From Gnetum montanum (lineage: Eukaryota; Streptophyta; Gnetopsida; Gnetales; Gnetaceae), in the NCBI GenBank assembly GCA_015680685.1, contig MNCI01009376.1:262931-326930 (forward strand): a DNA stretch of 64,000 nt, in the 5' to 3' direction. Below are positions 1-10,692 of this stretch, one piece after another. The translations under genes and the position numbers were made by a program. The notes below the pieces were generated by a model. That model made no database searches. It was not told where the DNA came from and saw only the letters and a list, made by a program, of their open reading frames with translations. Numbering within the stretch: the stretch's first letter is position 1; the number at the start of each line of letters is the position of its first letter.

Positions 1-249
1 GCACATGGGAAAAATTCTAACTCTGGAGTGTTCAAACTGCCAGAGCTTCACTACTTCTAGCCAGGATTGGGAAATGAAGGGAGTGTCGCCTCTTATTTAT
101 AGATATGGCGGTGGACTGCGATATTGCATACACGATATCGCATGGAAAGACGTGATATCGCGTATGCGATATCGCAGGGGATGCGATATCGCGACAGCCG
201 CGATATCACGTACGCAATATCGCGGCGCTATGCATGTCGCGTCTCATCA
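1..249 (-). repeat. LTR fragment, B/E family, cut by the window edge
   Basis: The stretch ends in TCTCATCA, matching the ACTCATCA termini of the LTRs at 46693, 62605 and 9836, and has the same order on the minus strand: terminal TG, an array of GATATC-type words, then a TATA box. No polypurine-tract complement follows position 249, so this is probably the outer end of a minus-strand element lying mostly left of the window, or a solo LTR. The target duplication cannot be tested because the other end is missing. Confidence 0.6.
94..232 (-). promoter_or_regulatory. LTR promoter: TATA box with GATATC palindrome array
   Basis: A TATAAATA box reads on the minus strand at 94-101. Upstream of it on that strand (118-232) are about seven copies of GATATC or a one-base variant, several in the ten-base palindrome GCGATATCGC. 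This is the densest and least mutated copy of an array found at the same place in the other LTRs of this family. The promoter role is inferred from position; no named factor site is assigned. Confidence 0.5.
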
Positions 250-395
250 AGGTGGATGCATGTGGACTTACCATTGGAGGGGTACTTTCACAAGAAGATA
301 GAATTATTTATTTATTTTCATAAAATTTAAATGAATTAAGGAAAAAATACAACATATATGAGAAGGATTTGTATACTATTCTTTAAGAAATCAAG

Positions 396-2003
396 CATTG
401 GAGGCATTACTTATTGCTCAAGGAGTTCACTTTGATGACAGACCACAAAGCACTTGAATTTTCTAATTCCCTAAAAAAGTTGAGTGTTAAACAAATGAAG
501 TGAATTACACAATTGTAGGAGTTTAATTTTGTTCTCAAGCATAATGGTGTAAAAGCCAATGTGGTGGCTAATGCATTATCTAAGGTATAAGTGAAAAATT
601 TCAACATGCCTCATGTGGAAGATATGGGTGATTTTGCTTATTTATATAAATATGAATGTGATTTTGGAAAAGTCTAGAAAAGCCTCAAGGAATCATTATT
701 GAAAAGGATAGATCAATGAATGCACTGTCATATTTAGGATAAACTATTATTCAAAAATGATAAGGTATTTATTTCAAATTATGATTTTCAAAAAATATTT
801 TGGTTGAAAAGAATTATGGTGACATGATAGGTCACATGTATAGAGATAAGACATTGAAACTTATGAGTAGGCACTATTTGTGACCTAGAATTGCATCTAA
901 AGTTTTCAAATTTGTGAAGAAGTATTTGAAATGTCAAATATTGAAAGGATGTAAAGGTGTGAATGGACATTATATGCCGTTATCAATTCCAAAGTGTCCA
1001 TGGGAAAGTGTGTCAATGCACTTTATGAGTGGAATTACAAAGATCAAAAGTGGGAATGATGCTATCTATGTTGTAGTGGACAAGTTTTTCAAGACAACAT
1101 AGTTCATTCCATGCAAAAAGGTGAGTGATGCATCTCATGTTATAAATTTATTTTTTTACATGTTGTGAAGTTACATGGAATTCCTTTGAATATTTTTAGT
1201 GATTGGGACTCCAAGTTTACCAGTTTTTTTTAGAGGTCCCTTTGGAAAAGTTTAGGAACAAAGTTGAATTTTTCTAGTGCATATCATTTACAAACTAATG
1301 GTTAAACCAAAGTGGTGAATAAATCTTTGCTAAATATTTGAGATGTTTATGTGATGGATAGTCCAATTTGTGGAAAATTTTATTGTATCATTCTAAATTT
1401 TCTTATAATAATACATTTTATGTTGCCATTGGTAAGAGTCCATTTGAGGTAAATTATGGTTTTTATTCAAATATGGTGGATAATTTGAGGTGTTTTAAGG
1501 GAGAAGCTCAAATAAGTGTTGATTTTATGCAAGAGAGGAAGGATGTTCATGCACAAGTAAAGGTAAATCTTATGAAGAAGGCTGAAGAGAGGGTCCTCAA
1601 GAAAAATAAGGGCAAGAGGAAGCCTAAATTTGATGTTGGTGATTTAGTTTGGGTGTACTTTAAAAAGAAGAGATTGAGAGGTATCAACTTCTCAAAGTTA
1701 AAATCCAAGAAGATGGGTTCTTTTAGGATAAAGGCCAAAATTAATGATAATGTTTTTGAAATTAACTTACCAAATGATGTGGGTATGGCTTTTTTGTTTA
1801 ATGTTACAAATCTTTTGCATTACCATGAACTAGTAGGTGACGAAATCATACATGATAACATCAATGATTTGAAGAGGGATAATGATAAGTTCAAGCCTTC
1901 AATGAAAAGGAAGGTAATTGTACTCAAGAATAGAAAAGCTTCCAATACTCATGGAGTGAAGAGTCATAAGTACTTTTATCCATTGAAAGGATCAAACCAC
2001 TGA
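396..2003 (+). pseudogene. Ty3/gypsy (chromovirus-like) RNase H-integrase relic
   Basis: Broken 3' part of a gypsy pol. 396-590 reads as the end of RNase H (TDHKALEF, then NVVANALSK). 820-1110 carries the integrase zinc-binding region and start of the core (HMYRDKTLKLMSRHY, CQILKGC, VVVDKF). SDWDSKFTS near 1200 holds the second catalytic Asp; the catalytic Glu position near 1300 reads Lys. The longest open piece, 1368-2003 (211 codons), is the integrase C-terminal part, with KFDVGDLVWV and a NDNVFEINLP stretch typical of chromoviruses. Stops and at least one frameshift make it non-functional. No gag, protease or RT lies upstream in the window. Confidence 0.8.
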
Positions 2004-2105
2004 TGGTGTTATATGAGTTCATGAGACCAAACATGTTGAGTGAGGAATCACTTCTACCTCTACTCTCTTATTCATGTGAGTTCATTTTTTGAAGGGTTGG
2101 AGAGT

Positions 2106-3045
2106 TGGTGAAGGAAAACCTCTTCTAAGCCCCATTTCTATTCCTACATGCAATCATTTGTAGCATTTGGAAAGCTAGAGAAATGTCTTGAAGGTCATAG
2201 AGATGTTTTGGCTAAGAGTTGGTGATGCATAGGAGATGTTCCATTTGCAGAGGAGAAATCTCTTATCATAGCAAAGATACCTCTAGGAATACATCTCTTA
2301 TTGTAGCAAAGACATCTTGGGAAGATTTCTATTAGTGTAGTAGAGGCATCTTTGGGGAGAAATCTCTTACTATAGCAAAGACCTCTCTAAGAAGATGTAT
2401 CTTTTGGTAGTAGAGTCATCTATGGAAAGACATCTTAGCCCTAGAGGAGACATCCTACTTTGATAAGAGATGTCTTTGTTGATATAGAGACATCTCCTCT
2501 GAAAGCTGGAAATGTGATTTAGTTATCTTTTCAAGCTCTTAGACATCTCATACAGCCAATAAAAGCTCCGAGTTGATAATTCAAAATTGGAAAATAGTTG
2601 GAAAATATGAGAGCAAGATGGAAATAACTAGCAATCCCCAAGTTAAGCTTGGAAAAAGGTTTTTTATGGTACTTTTCATGAATTTAATAAATATTATTGT
2701 GTGTTTTTCTAATGTTTTGAACATGAGAGTAGCATGAGAGCATAGTTGTGAGATTGCATTACTATGTGTGCATCTCTATGGTCCATAATGTGTGTTAGTC
2801 TTTATGTCTCTTATGTGTAACGTGTGTTTGCATCTTAGTCCTATATTTATGGGACATATCTCATTCAATTGTCCTTGCATTAAGGACAAGCATTATGTTA
2901 TTGTAGAGCCTCATGCTCTATAATGTCATTAAGTGTGTAAGTGTATTATTATGGGTTATGGAACTACTAATTTGTAATCTTCTTTGTATTAATTAAAGAT
3001 AGCTGGTTTTTCTTGTTTTCTAGCAAATTGAATTACCTTCATAAT
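2106..3045 (+). repeat. 3' LTR of the gypsy relic, AGATGTC-rich
   Basis: A purine-rich tract (GAAGGGTTGGAGAG, about 2090-2104) precedes TGGTGAAGG, similar to the LTR start TGGTGTAGGG at 42622. The first 400 bases are a degenerate minisatellite of GACATCT/AGATGTC words spaced roughly 30-60 bases. Later parts (ATGTGTGCATC, GTATTAATTAAAGATAGCTGG) match 43130-43450. The 3' end is set only approximately. Confidence 0.5.
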
Positions 3046-3229
3046 TTCTAGATTTAGTAGGTGTTTGTTGAAGGGTTAAGCAAATGCAGTGACGTTACTC
3101 CATTAGAAGCCATTTTTTCAAGAAAAAAAAAACATAATTCCATCAAATCAAATAAAAAGATCAACACAAGACTTCAATATTCTCTAATCCTTGAAACCTA
3201 CACAAAAATCCACATCAAATTTTCCAAAA

Positions 3230-4002
3230 TGCTAGGCTCCAATACCAATCCTAGAGTAGTATCACTCTAATGTAATTAATTCTCTAAATACATTAAATGA
3301 AAATCATATGTAAGATAAATAAATACTAGAAAAAGCAAAATATTCTATTAAATTACATAAAGATTACAAGTATAATGGAACCACAATTCTACCAAAGACT
3401 CACACAGTCAACAATATTGTAGAGTAGAAGGCTCTAATATCATACAAGATTATCCTAAATGCAAGGATCAATCTCAAAGATGTCTTCCCTCTTCACATAG
3501 GTTTGTCTTCCCATAACCAAGATCCACACAATGGTTAAAACCATAGGCTCCTTTGATCACACACACTTTAACATACCAAACATGCAACAACTAACCAATA
3601 TTTAACTCAAATACAACACACACATTATAGGAATATTTTATATAATTAAATCTATATTTCCAACTATTTCCCAACTTGGAATAACTACATCAAATGATTT
3701 ACTATCTGAACAAGATGTCTTTGAGATTAGGTAAGGCATCTTGCTAAACACTATCACTTGCTGAAAAGAAGTCTTTCATAGATGAAAGATGTCTTTCACA
3801 TATCAAAGAAGTCTTCAATACTTGAAATACATCTTTTGTTTTTGGAAGACATTTTTTCATGTTTCCAGACATCTTCTAAGAATGATTAGAACTTGTAGGA
3901 AATAAAAATTTAAAGCTAAAAGATGTCTTTCACATTGCTTCATCTTCTTCTTCTCCACCTGTAGGGATTGACATCAAGGCTTAGAAAAGGTATCCCTACA
4001 CC
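3230..4002 (-). repeat. Reverse-oriented LTR with tRNA-Met-type primer site
   Basis: On the minus strand the LTR begins TGGTGTAGGGA at 4002 and carries the GACATCT words of the family. At its other end the minus strand reads TGGTATTGGAGCC (complement of 3235-3247), close to the TGGTATCAGAGCC primer site for initiator tRNA-Met. It is therefore a 5' LTR plus a short stub of interior (to about 3046), broken where it meets the plus-strand LTR. The rest of this element is absent. Confidence 0.5.
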
Positions 4003-4059
4003 AAGATCCCAATGCTCTATTACTTAGTAGAGTGGATAGATGGAGAGACTATCATCTAC

Positions 4060-5380
4060 ATTAGGGCATTCTACTCAAAAATGGTAAGGTATATGTAACT
4101 ACTTATGGTTTCACATCAAAGATTTTGCATCACATACTAATAAGATGGCTAGACATATGGGTAAGACCAAGACCTATGAACTTATTTCAAAGAGTTTTTT
4201 CTAGCTAGGTATGTATAATGTTATGAATAAATTTGTTAAGAGATGTCTCATTTGTCAAAAGTACAATGAAGATAAAAGAATTTGAGGTCATTATTTACCC
4301 TTACCCATTCCTAATGCTCTATGTAAAAGTTTCTAAATGGATTTTGTCTATGGGGTTTCAAAGACTCAATTTGGACATGATTCTACTTCTGTTGTTGTTG
4401 ATAGATTCTCTAAAATGGTACATTTCATTCCATGAAAAAGAAGTAATGATGTATCTCATGTTGCTCACATGTACTTTCAAAATGTTGTAAGATTACATAG
4501 TATTACATTGAATATTATAGGGATGTTAGATTCACAAGTCATTTCTGGAGATCATTGTAGAAATTATCGAATACAAAATCATCTTTATCTAGTGCTTATT
4601 ATCTATAAAGTAATGGTCAAACTAAATTTGTAATAAATCATTACTCAAAATCTTAAAGTAGGTTTGTGTGGATCAACCCAATTGATGGAAAAATCTTTGC
4701 ACACATGCTCAGTTTAGCTATAATAATTCTTGTCATTACAACATTGGAAAAATTCCATTTAAAGCTAACTATGATTTTTCTCTTAGAATGGCTAAGAATT
4801 TGAAGAAGTTTAATGATTGTGCATTTTTCAGTACTAATTTTATTGAGAATATGCAAAAGATGCATCAACAAGTCAAGGCTAAATTCAAAGCCAAGATACA
4901 AAAAGTTGCTAAGAGTAAGAATTTGGGTAAGAGAAAAATAACATTTAATATTGATGACTATATGTGGTTGCATTTGGGTAAAGAGAGGCTGAAGAATGTA
5001 AACTTCTCCAAACTCAAATCTAAGATTATTGATCTATTCACAATTAGAGCCAAAGTGAATAATAATGCTTATGAGTTTGATGTCCTTGACCATCTTCAAT
5101 TTTCTTATGTTTAATTTTCAGATTTGAGCCATTTTCATGGCAAGATGTTTGCATTTGATCTTAAAAATAGCAATGAAGTCCTTAAGGGAGTATTTGAAAG
5201 TCAAAGTTCATCCAAAGCATCAAAGAAGCTATTTGTGCTATGAGAAAAAGAGGTAGTGAGCACAAGAGGACAAAAGAAGCATGAATACTTAATCCATTAG
5301 AATGATGAGGGGCTTTCTGGGTTCATGAATCTAATTTGGCTTTGTCGGGCCTTGATGTCATCCCAAGTGTAAAGCCTACT
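4060..5380 (+). pseudogene. Second gypsy integrase relic
   Basis: Same family as the relic at 396-2003. The zinc-binding part is readable (HMGKTKTYEL, then CLICQKY at about 4240-4262), followed by the core with [15 protein letters not shown] near 4390-4435. The region equivalent to the catalytic Glu reads GQTKFV (about 4615-4632), a Lys. The open piece 4788-5114 is the C-terminal part (NIDDYMWLHLGKERL, NNNAYEFDVL). Stops and frameshifts throughout. A purine-rich tract (AAGGGCGGGAGAGA, about 5401-5414) marks the start of its 3' LTR, itself split by element A. Confidence 0.75.
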
Positions 5381-5494
5381 TGATGATAAGTATCTTTTCA
5401 AGGGCGGGAGAGATAATGAGAACATCACCTAATGCCAATGTATCATTTCTCAAATGATTGAGTCTTTTCAATGAGTGTTTGGTATGTTGTAATG

Positions 5495-6065
5495 GATGAC
5501 ATCCCATTCTTGGATGTTAGGGTAAACATCAAATATACATTATATTAGACATTGTGTGTAAGAAGATAACATAGCAAATGCCATATATATGTAAAATTTG
5601 ACATTATACATAAAGAAATTACGGAAAATGCAGAAAGAAAGAGAACAAAAATACTTTATTAATGTAGAATAGTGTATCTAGTTCATGCTCTAGGTATTCC
5701 TTAAGGTTTTCTTTCTTCAACATCTATCCCTTAGAGGCAATCTAGCATTGCCACCATGAGTAGGCTTATAACTAGCTAAATGGGATGGTTAGTCCTCTTC
5801 CTTTCCTACTTCACCCAACACCCGTTACTCATCTTTACCAACTCCACAACTCCATGTTGATATGACCTCTAATGCTAGGGTATAAATACCTTAGGTTAAA
5901 CCTCCAAAGGTTACCTTAAGAGACATGTCCATTATTACAACACATCCTTTTGGGTCTTAATTACAAATTTCCCTTTCAGGTCTTGTTACACTAATTTCAA
6001 GATTAGTTATGAAGAGACATCATCTTCATTATGCAATGGTACCATTTGGGAATGGGGACATTACA
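5495..6065 (-). repeat. Element A left (3') LTR
   Basis: Ends GGGGACATTACA; the mate at 20186 begins TGTGACATC. The two copies align along their whole length, including the stretch around AAACATCAAATATACATTAT and the TGACCTCTAATG block. The first bases of this copy are mutated (GATGACATC). The adjacent interior, read on the minus strand, is the purine-rich tract AAGAGGGGTAGAT. Confidence 0.85.
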
Positions 6066-6686
6066 ATCTACCCCTCTTAGGTTTCGTTCATTCTCAAACA
6101 AGTCCACATTCAATATCTTTTTCCAACTCAAATGCTCCTTTTATGATCCCATGCTCCAATAATTTTATTTCTCCTTTAAGCTTGCAGTTGTCTCTTGCTT
6201 ATTTTGCAAATAAAATATATGTGAGAAGGACTTATATAAGTATTAAGTATTATTTTATTAATACTTACCTCATTTTCTAAGATAATGACAAGAGTTAAAT
6301 TAAAAATATACCAACCATCAACCACCAATCCTAACTAGGATCACACAAAGTGCAACTCATATCTGGTTATCCAAGTGAAGGTAGAAAAAATCCTTATCCC
6401 CAATGTGCATTACCCTAGATATTTTACTCATCTAATTAAAATATAAATTAAATAATAAAGAAAATAATAAGATTATAAATTAAAATTAAGGTTAAGATAC
6501 TCCTTGATCTTGATCAACCTTAGGAATTAATGAAAGTAGTTGTAATTCTTCCGTAAGTGGTATATGATCAAATGGTCTTATTCCGAATGGAAGGGCTTAA
6601 TCTTGCTTCTTCTCAACTTCTTCTTTAGAAATTAACTCTAGTAACTTAGGTAACTTGGGAGAATTGGATATCTTACCAAATATAGT
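6066..6686. other. Element A interior without recognised content
   Basis: AT-rich sequence between the polypurine tract and the CCR4-like pseudogene. No coding similarity recognised on either strand; it may be 3' untranslated sequence of the captured transcript or of the element. Confidence 0.4.
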
Positions 6687-7660
6687 CTAGGGGGTCTCAA
6701 TGAAAAATAATGTTAACTCATCTTCATTAATTGTAGCAGAAAAATTAGTAAAATGTGGTTCTTGATGACTATTATCCATCAATATTATTTGTTCCTTAAT
6801 TCTAGGATCTAATTTATCTATTGAAGATTCGAAGTGAGTAAAATATGCACTGGCCAATGGAATTATATGTCGAATTAATGAGATTATCTTCTTTAAATTG
6901 GGTTTATCTTCCAAGGATTCCTTTACAAATCCATATTTTAAGAATTCATAAACACTACTTTCAACTTTTGCATTGACGTCTCCACAAAGGACAATTGGCA
7001 CTGGATTAGTATGGCTTAGGAAAAACTTATTCTTCAAACTTTCCTCTATTTTCATAATCAAGTATGCTCCTTGGGATAATCTAACATCTAGATATGTTGA
7101 TTTGGAAATTATATGTGTGTTAACTATACATACACAGCTTCGTAATAACTGGATTTCTAATATCAATATGACAACGTTGTGGCTTCTATGAAACCTTAAC
7201 TATTCTTTCTTTCCCATGTTTTAAAGTTATTGAATTTCAAAAATCATATCTTCTAAATTCTGTTCAAATCTTTGTACTAATTCATTATAGAATATTGTGG
7301 AATCATCCATGTTTTGATTTCTACAATAGGCTAATTTGTATGGCTCAAAAGAAGAACTTCCACAAAAACCTCTTTGCTTGTAAATATGTCTATATCCCAT
7401 CTTTCCCAAGTTTGGTTGGAATTGGGTTAGGAATTCCCATGGTAGGACTTCTTATAGACATAAGACATCAACATCCAAATCTTGTAACTCTACTAAGATG
7501 CATGGATATCAATATTCATGCTGGTCCAAGGCCCATGGTAAACAAAGTGGATGTTGTCTCTCACTAGCTAGGAATTTTGCAAACACATTATACGTTGCAA
7601 CTTTCATTCGTATTTTTGGATTCTCTCTTAAATCATTAGTCTTTATGGGTATCATACACC
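6687..7660 (-). pseudogene. Intronless pseudogene of a CCR4/nocturnin-type endonuclease-exonuclease-phosphatase protein
   Basis: One minus-strand reading frame runs from about 7650 to 6687 with only in-frame stops breaking it. In order it shows KVATYNVFAKFLASE (the YNVLA start of the nuclease fold), DVLCL-stop-EV (the LQEV metal-site motif, its Gln codon now a stop), GYRHIYKQR, CVCIVNTHI (NTHL motif), DVRLSQGAYL, PIVLCGDVNAK (GDFN motif, Phe to Val), SSVYEFL and EPHFTNFS near the C-terminus. This order is that of plant CCR4-homolog deadenylases. The absence of introns suggests capture from an mRNA. The nuclease is dead here: several stops and no complete C-terminal SDH motif. It lies on the same strand as element A. 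Confidence 0.75.
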
Positions 7661-8315
7661 TTGTCAAAACAAGATTATGACTCTTCATGTTGTTCTACCA
7701 TATAATTTATATGCCTCTTATTGATCATTCTAGTTCATCAACTGATTAATTGATTTTCAGTCGATAATACCTAAGTACATTACCTAGATTCTTAATGACT
7801 TTTCTACCCCCCTTAAGACACTAACTCTAGCAATGTAAACTAATGACACACTTGGGATTAGTAATCAAAGACTATCTATTTATAGAGGTTAAGCCTTAAG
7901 GCTCAAGATGGCCAAAGAGGTTAAATTTGTTAGTCCCAACGATTAAATTATTAGGCATGATTAGTTAGTCTCTGTTATGGCTTCTTAAAACTCGATTTAA
8001 GATATCATCTAATTTTTAGATACCTAGATGACAAATCTGAGCTCACCATTGAGTTTAGAAGGTTAAAAAATGTTAGAAATGACTATTCATGTGTTAGAAA
8101 TGAACACCATATGCCCAAGTTATGCTAAAATGAGTTTCTAAGGATCTAGAGGTACCATGTTGGACAAGGCATGAAAACTAATTTTTGGAGCTCTATAGGG
8201 ATGATCCAATTTCACCATTGGGTTTGGAAGGTTAAAATCTATAGGAAACAACCCTTTATTGAAAAAGGCTTCCAAAATCAAATTTTTTTATGTTTTACAA
8301 AACTCCAAAACTTAA
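7661..8315. other. Element A interior, no gene recognised
   Basis: AT-rich. Two short stretches near 8040 and 8210 resemble each other (CCATTGAGTTTAGAAGGTTA and CCATTGGGTTTGGAAGGTTA), suggesting an old local duplication. Nothing else seen. Confidence 0.35.
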
Positions 8316-8396
8316 GGCACAAAAACAAGACTTCTTGCGAGGTCACTCATCCCAGTACTACTCCTGAAGGAGTGCACTTACTTAATTACGGAATTT
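8316..8396 (-). repeat. 5S rRNA-derived sequence
   Basis: On the minus strand the stretch follows the 3' two thirds of plant 5S rRNA: ATTCCGTAATTAAG (for ACTCCGCAGTTAAG), then GGAGTAGTACTGGGATGAG (for AGAGTAGTACTAGGATGGG), then TGACCTCGCAAGAAGTC (for TGACCTCCTGGGAAGTC). The match stops before the 5' third, so it is not a working 5S gene. 5S-derived sequence is known in plants from 5S-type SINEs and from Cassandra-type LTRs; flanks are too diverged to choose. Confidence 0.6.
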
Positions 8397-8539
8397 TTAT
8401 TAAGGTTATGCCAACTATTAAATTTAAAACTATTTTCCAGCTTTTTTTAAATTTAAATTTTATTTTATTTTTTGATGTGTTGAAATTTTCCCATTAACTG
8501 ACGGAAAATTTGTACTTTTCTGTCAATTTGTGGAAAATT

Positions 8540-8862
8540 TTCCGTTTGCCGAACCAGGCACCGAGGGAGGCAGAGAACGGCGACGATGGACGAGGAGCGT
8601 AGCACCAACGAGAGCGGAGAACAACGATGGTGGGCGAGGAGCGCAGCAACGAGCGTGGATTGGTGACCCACCAGTGGCAACGAGTTGCGCCGCGGGCGGT
8701 GGATCGTAGATTGGGCTGGGACAGACGCGGATGGGCAGCAGTGTCTGTGCAGAGGACGGGCGATGTGCAAGGAGTGAGTAGCAGTGGGAAAGCACGTGAT
8801 GGTAGCCACAGGCACAGGCACAGGGACACACACCTGTTACGGGGCCTGCGCAGCCCCTTTGC
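8540..8862. other. GC-rich island of unknown origin
   Basis: About 320 bases of clearly GC-rich sequence inside an AT-rich element, with sharp edges at GTTTGCCGAACC and CAGCCCCTTTGC. All frames stay open for long runs on the minus strand, as expected from high GC alone; none resembles a known protein. It could be captured coding or ribosomal-type sequence. Confidence 0.4.
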
Positions 8863-8953
8863 AAATTTAATTTTTTAAAAATATATATATTTACTATTAA
8901 TTATTTTATTTTATTTTAGATATATAAATATATATGTATGTGTGTTACTTTAG

Positions 8954-9045
8954 AGTAGCCAAGCAAGTTGACTTGGTCTCTACGGGAATGACACTTAAGG
9001 GTTTGGTCTATAATAGGAAAAAGCTCTTGGGTTCAATTTCAACGT
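8954..9045 (+). repeat. tRNA-like, SINE-head-like sequence
   Basis: AGTAGCCAAGCAAGTTGAC resembles a pol III A box (TRGYNNARNGG) and GGGTTCAATTTC, about 70 bases downstream, resembles a B box (GGTTCGANTCC). Spacing and order fit a tRNA-derived SINE head. No folded tRNA or clear SINE tail is visible, so this is tentative. Confidence 0.35.
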
Positions 9046-9830
9046 ATGAAGTGTTAATATTTAGTTATCTTTTTTTCTATTTTAAAAAATTAATATTTAA
9101 TTGTAATTAATTTGATAATTTAATAATTTATTATTTTCAAAACACATGCAACAATATCTTCTAAACCTTAAGTCAAATTGAAATGAAATTTGTAGCCTTG
9201 TAATTGTCTCAACGAGTACTACGCATTAGACATGGTTTCAAGGTCTAAAAACTAAGTTAAATTTTTATAATTTGAAAAGACTAAAATGGTTTGTTTTGCC
9301 AACTTGACATTCCTAGGCTGGCGTATAGCAAACATGATAATTTCTAAATGACTTGGGTTTCAATTATATATGATATATTGATCTTTAGATAGGAATATAA
9401 TACTTTGACATTATGATTTGGCAAGTATGAGGTAAGGCTATCCTCTTGCATCAAACTTAGACCCTAGGTACTAGGGAGAAGCAAGATATATCAACATTAC
9501 CATTGACTATTAGTTTTCCTATGGGTCTCATGATAATAACCTTTACTAATTGGGTGGGAATGAACCAATCTTATTACTAGGTTAACCTCTTTAAACTTAC
9601 TAGTATCTTTCCAAGTGTTAAGAATAGGTAACACCAAGTTATAGAGGCTAGGTATTTAGAGATAATAAGTTCAACACCATATAAGATTGACTTAGACCAT
9701 GGTTACTAGCATTTTAGAAGAACTTAACAATGACCTGAATCAATCAACATTCTAATAAGATTGCAAGATAGGTAAGAGTTACCTAGATCAGTATATCTTT
9801 GTCTTACAATATCTCTTGTAGTTGATATAC
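9046..9830. other. Element A interior, nothing recognised
   Basis: AT-rich sequence up to the target duplication of element B (CTTGG at 9831-9835). No coding or structural signal seen. Confidence 0.35.
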
Positions 9831-9835
9831 CTTGG

Positions 9836-10692
9836 TGATGAAAGGCGAGGTACCCCTATGCCCAACCATACGAATCACTAAGGCGTTCACATGCAATCTA
9901 GTCGAATTCCATAGACCTATAGTTCGTCAGTGCAGTAATCCTCTAGGAAGTGAAATGGGTGTTAAGAATGTTCAGTGTCTTCCCAACTACACTTGTGAAG
10001 CTCAAGGATATGGTTTAAGTGTAATTGAGGCACATGATTTTTATCATTTTGTGTTTTGAAAGTTTAATCACCTAAGACAAGAATGAAACGTATAGGAATT
10101 TAATATCTAATTAATTCATTGCCTAGCTTGCCTAACACAAGTACCCATTTCCACTCTCTAAACACATCCTGAACACATGTAGCATTGTTGGATTACCAAA
10201 TGTTAAGCATTTCTGGGTTACCAAGTGCTACACGTATGGTTGAAGTGGTCATGCTTGTGTTCATTAACAACTGGAAATTAATTACTTAATTAAAGTGCAT
10301 TAAAGTGAAGTGTATGAAAATAAAGTGCATGAATATTAAATGCATCAAAGAAACATTAATGTATTCTTAGTGTCGCAAAGATGATCAAAAGGATTTGTTT
10401 TTATTCTAGTCACATTGTTGTGCTCAGGTACATCAGTGCTTGAACAAAGATTCGTACACACTCAAACTCCTGCTGTGAGCACTTAGAAAATATTCTAACT
10501 CTAGAGAAAACAAACTACAAGATCTTTGCTATCTATGACAAAAACTATGAAAAACTATATGAAAATTGTGAGCTCGAGCGCTATATTTATAGGCTGGCAT
10601 ATACTACGCAATATCAAGATATTTGACATTGCATATTGGGCTTCGATATTGGGTATCTGATATCAAGGAGTTAGTCAAAACATGATTCATTA
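9836..10692 (-). repeat. Element B left (3') LTR
   Basis: Starts TGATGAAAGGCGAGG and ends TGATTCATTA (expected TCA). A TATAAATA box reads on the minus strand at 10584-10591 and mutated GATATC words lie at 10605-10672. The interior side reads, on the minus strand, a TAGGGGTA purine tract. Confidence 0.85.

Noticed and set aside
118-232. CRISPR-like array
   Set aside because: The GATATC words are short, irregularly spaced palindromes without unique spacers, in plant LTRs.
8465-8864. Overlapping minus-strand open frames of 111-122 codons
   Set aside because: They follow from the GC-rich composition; three frames are open at once and none resembles a protein.
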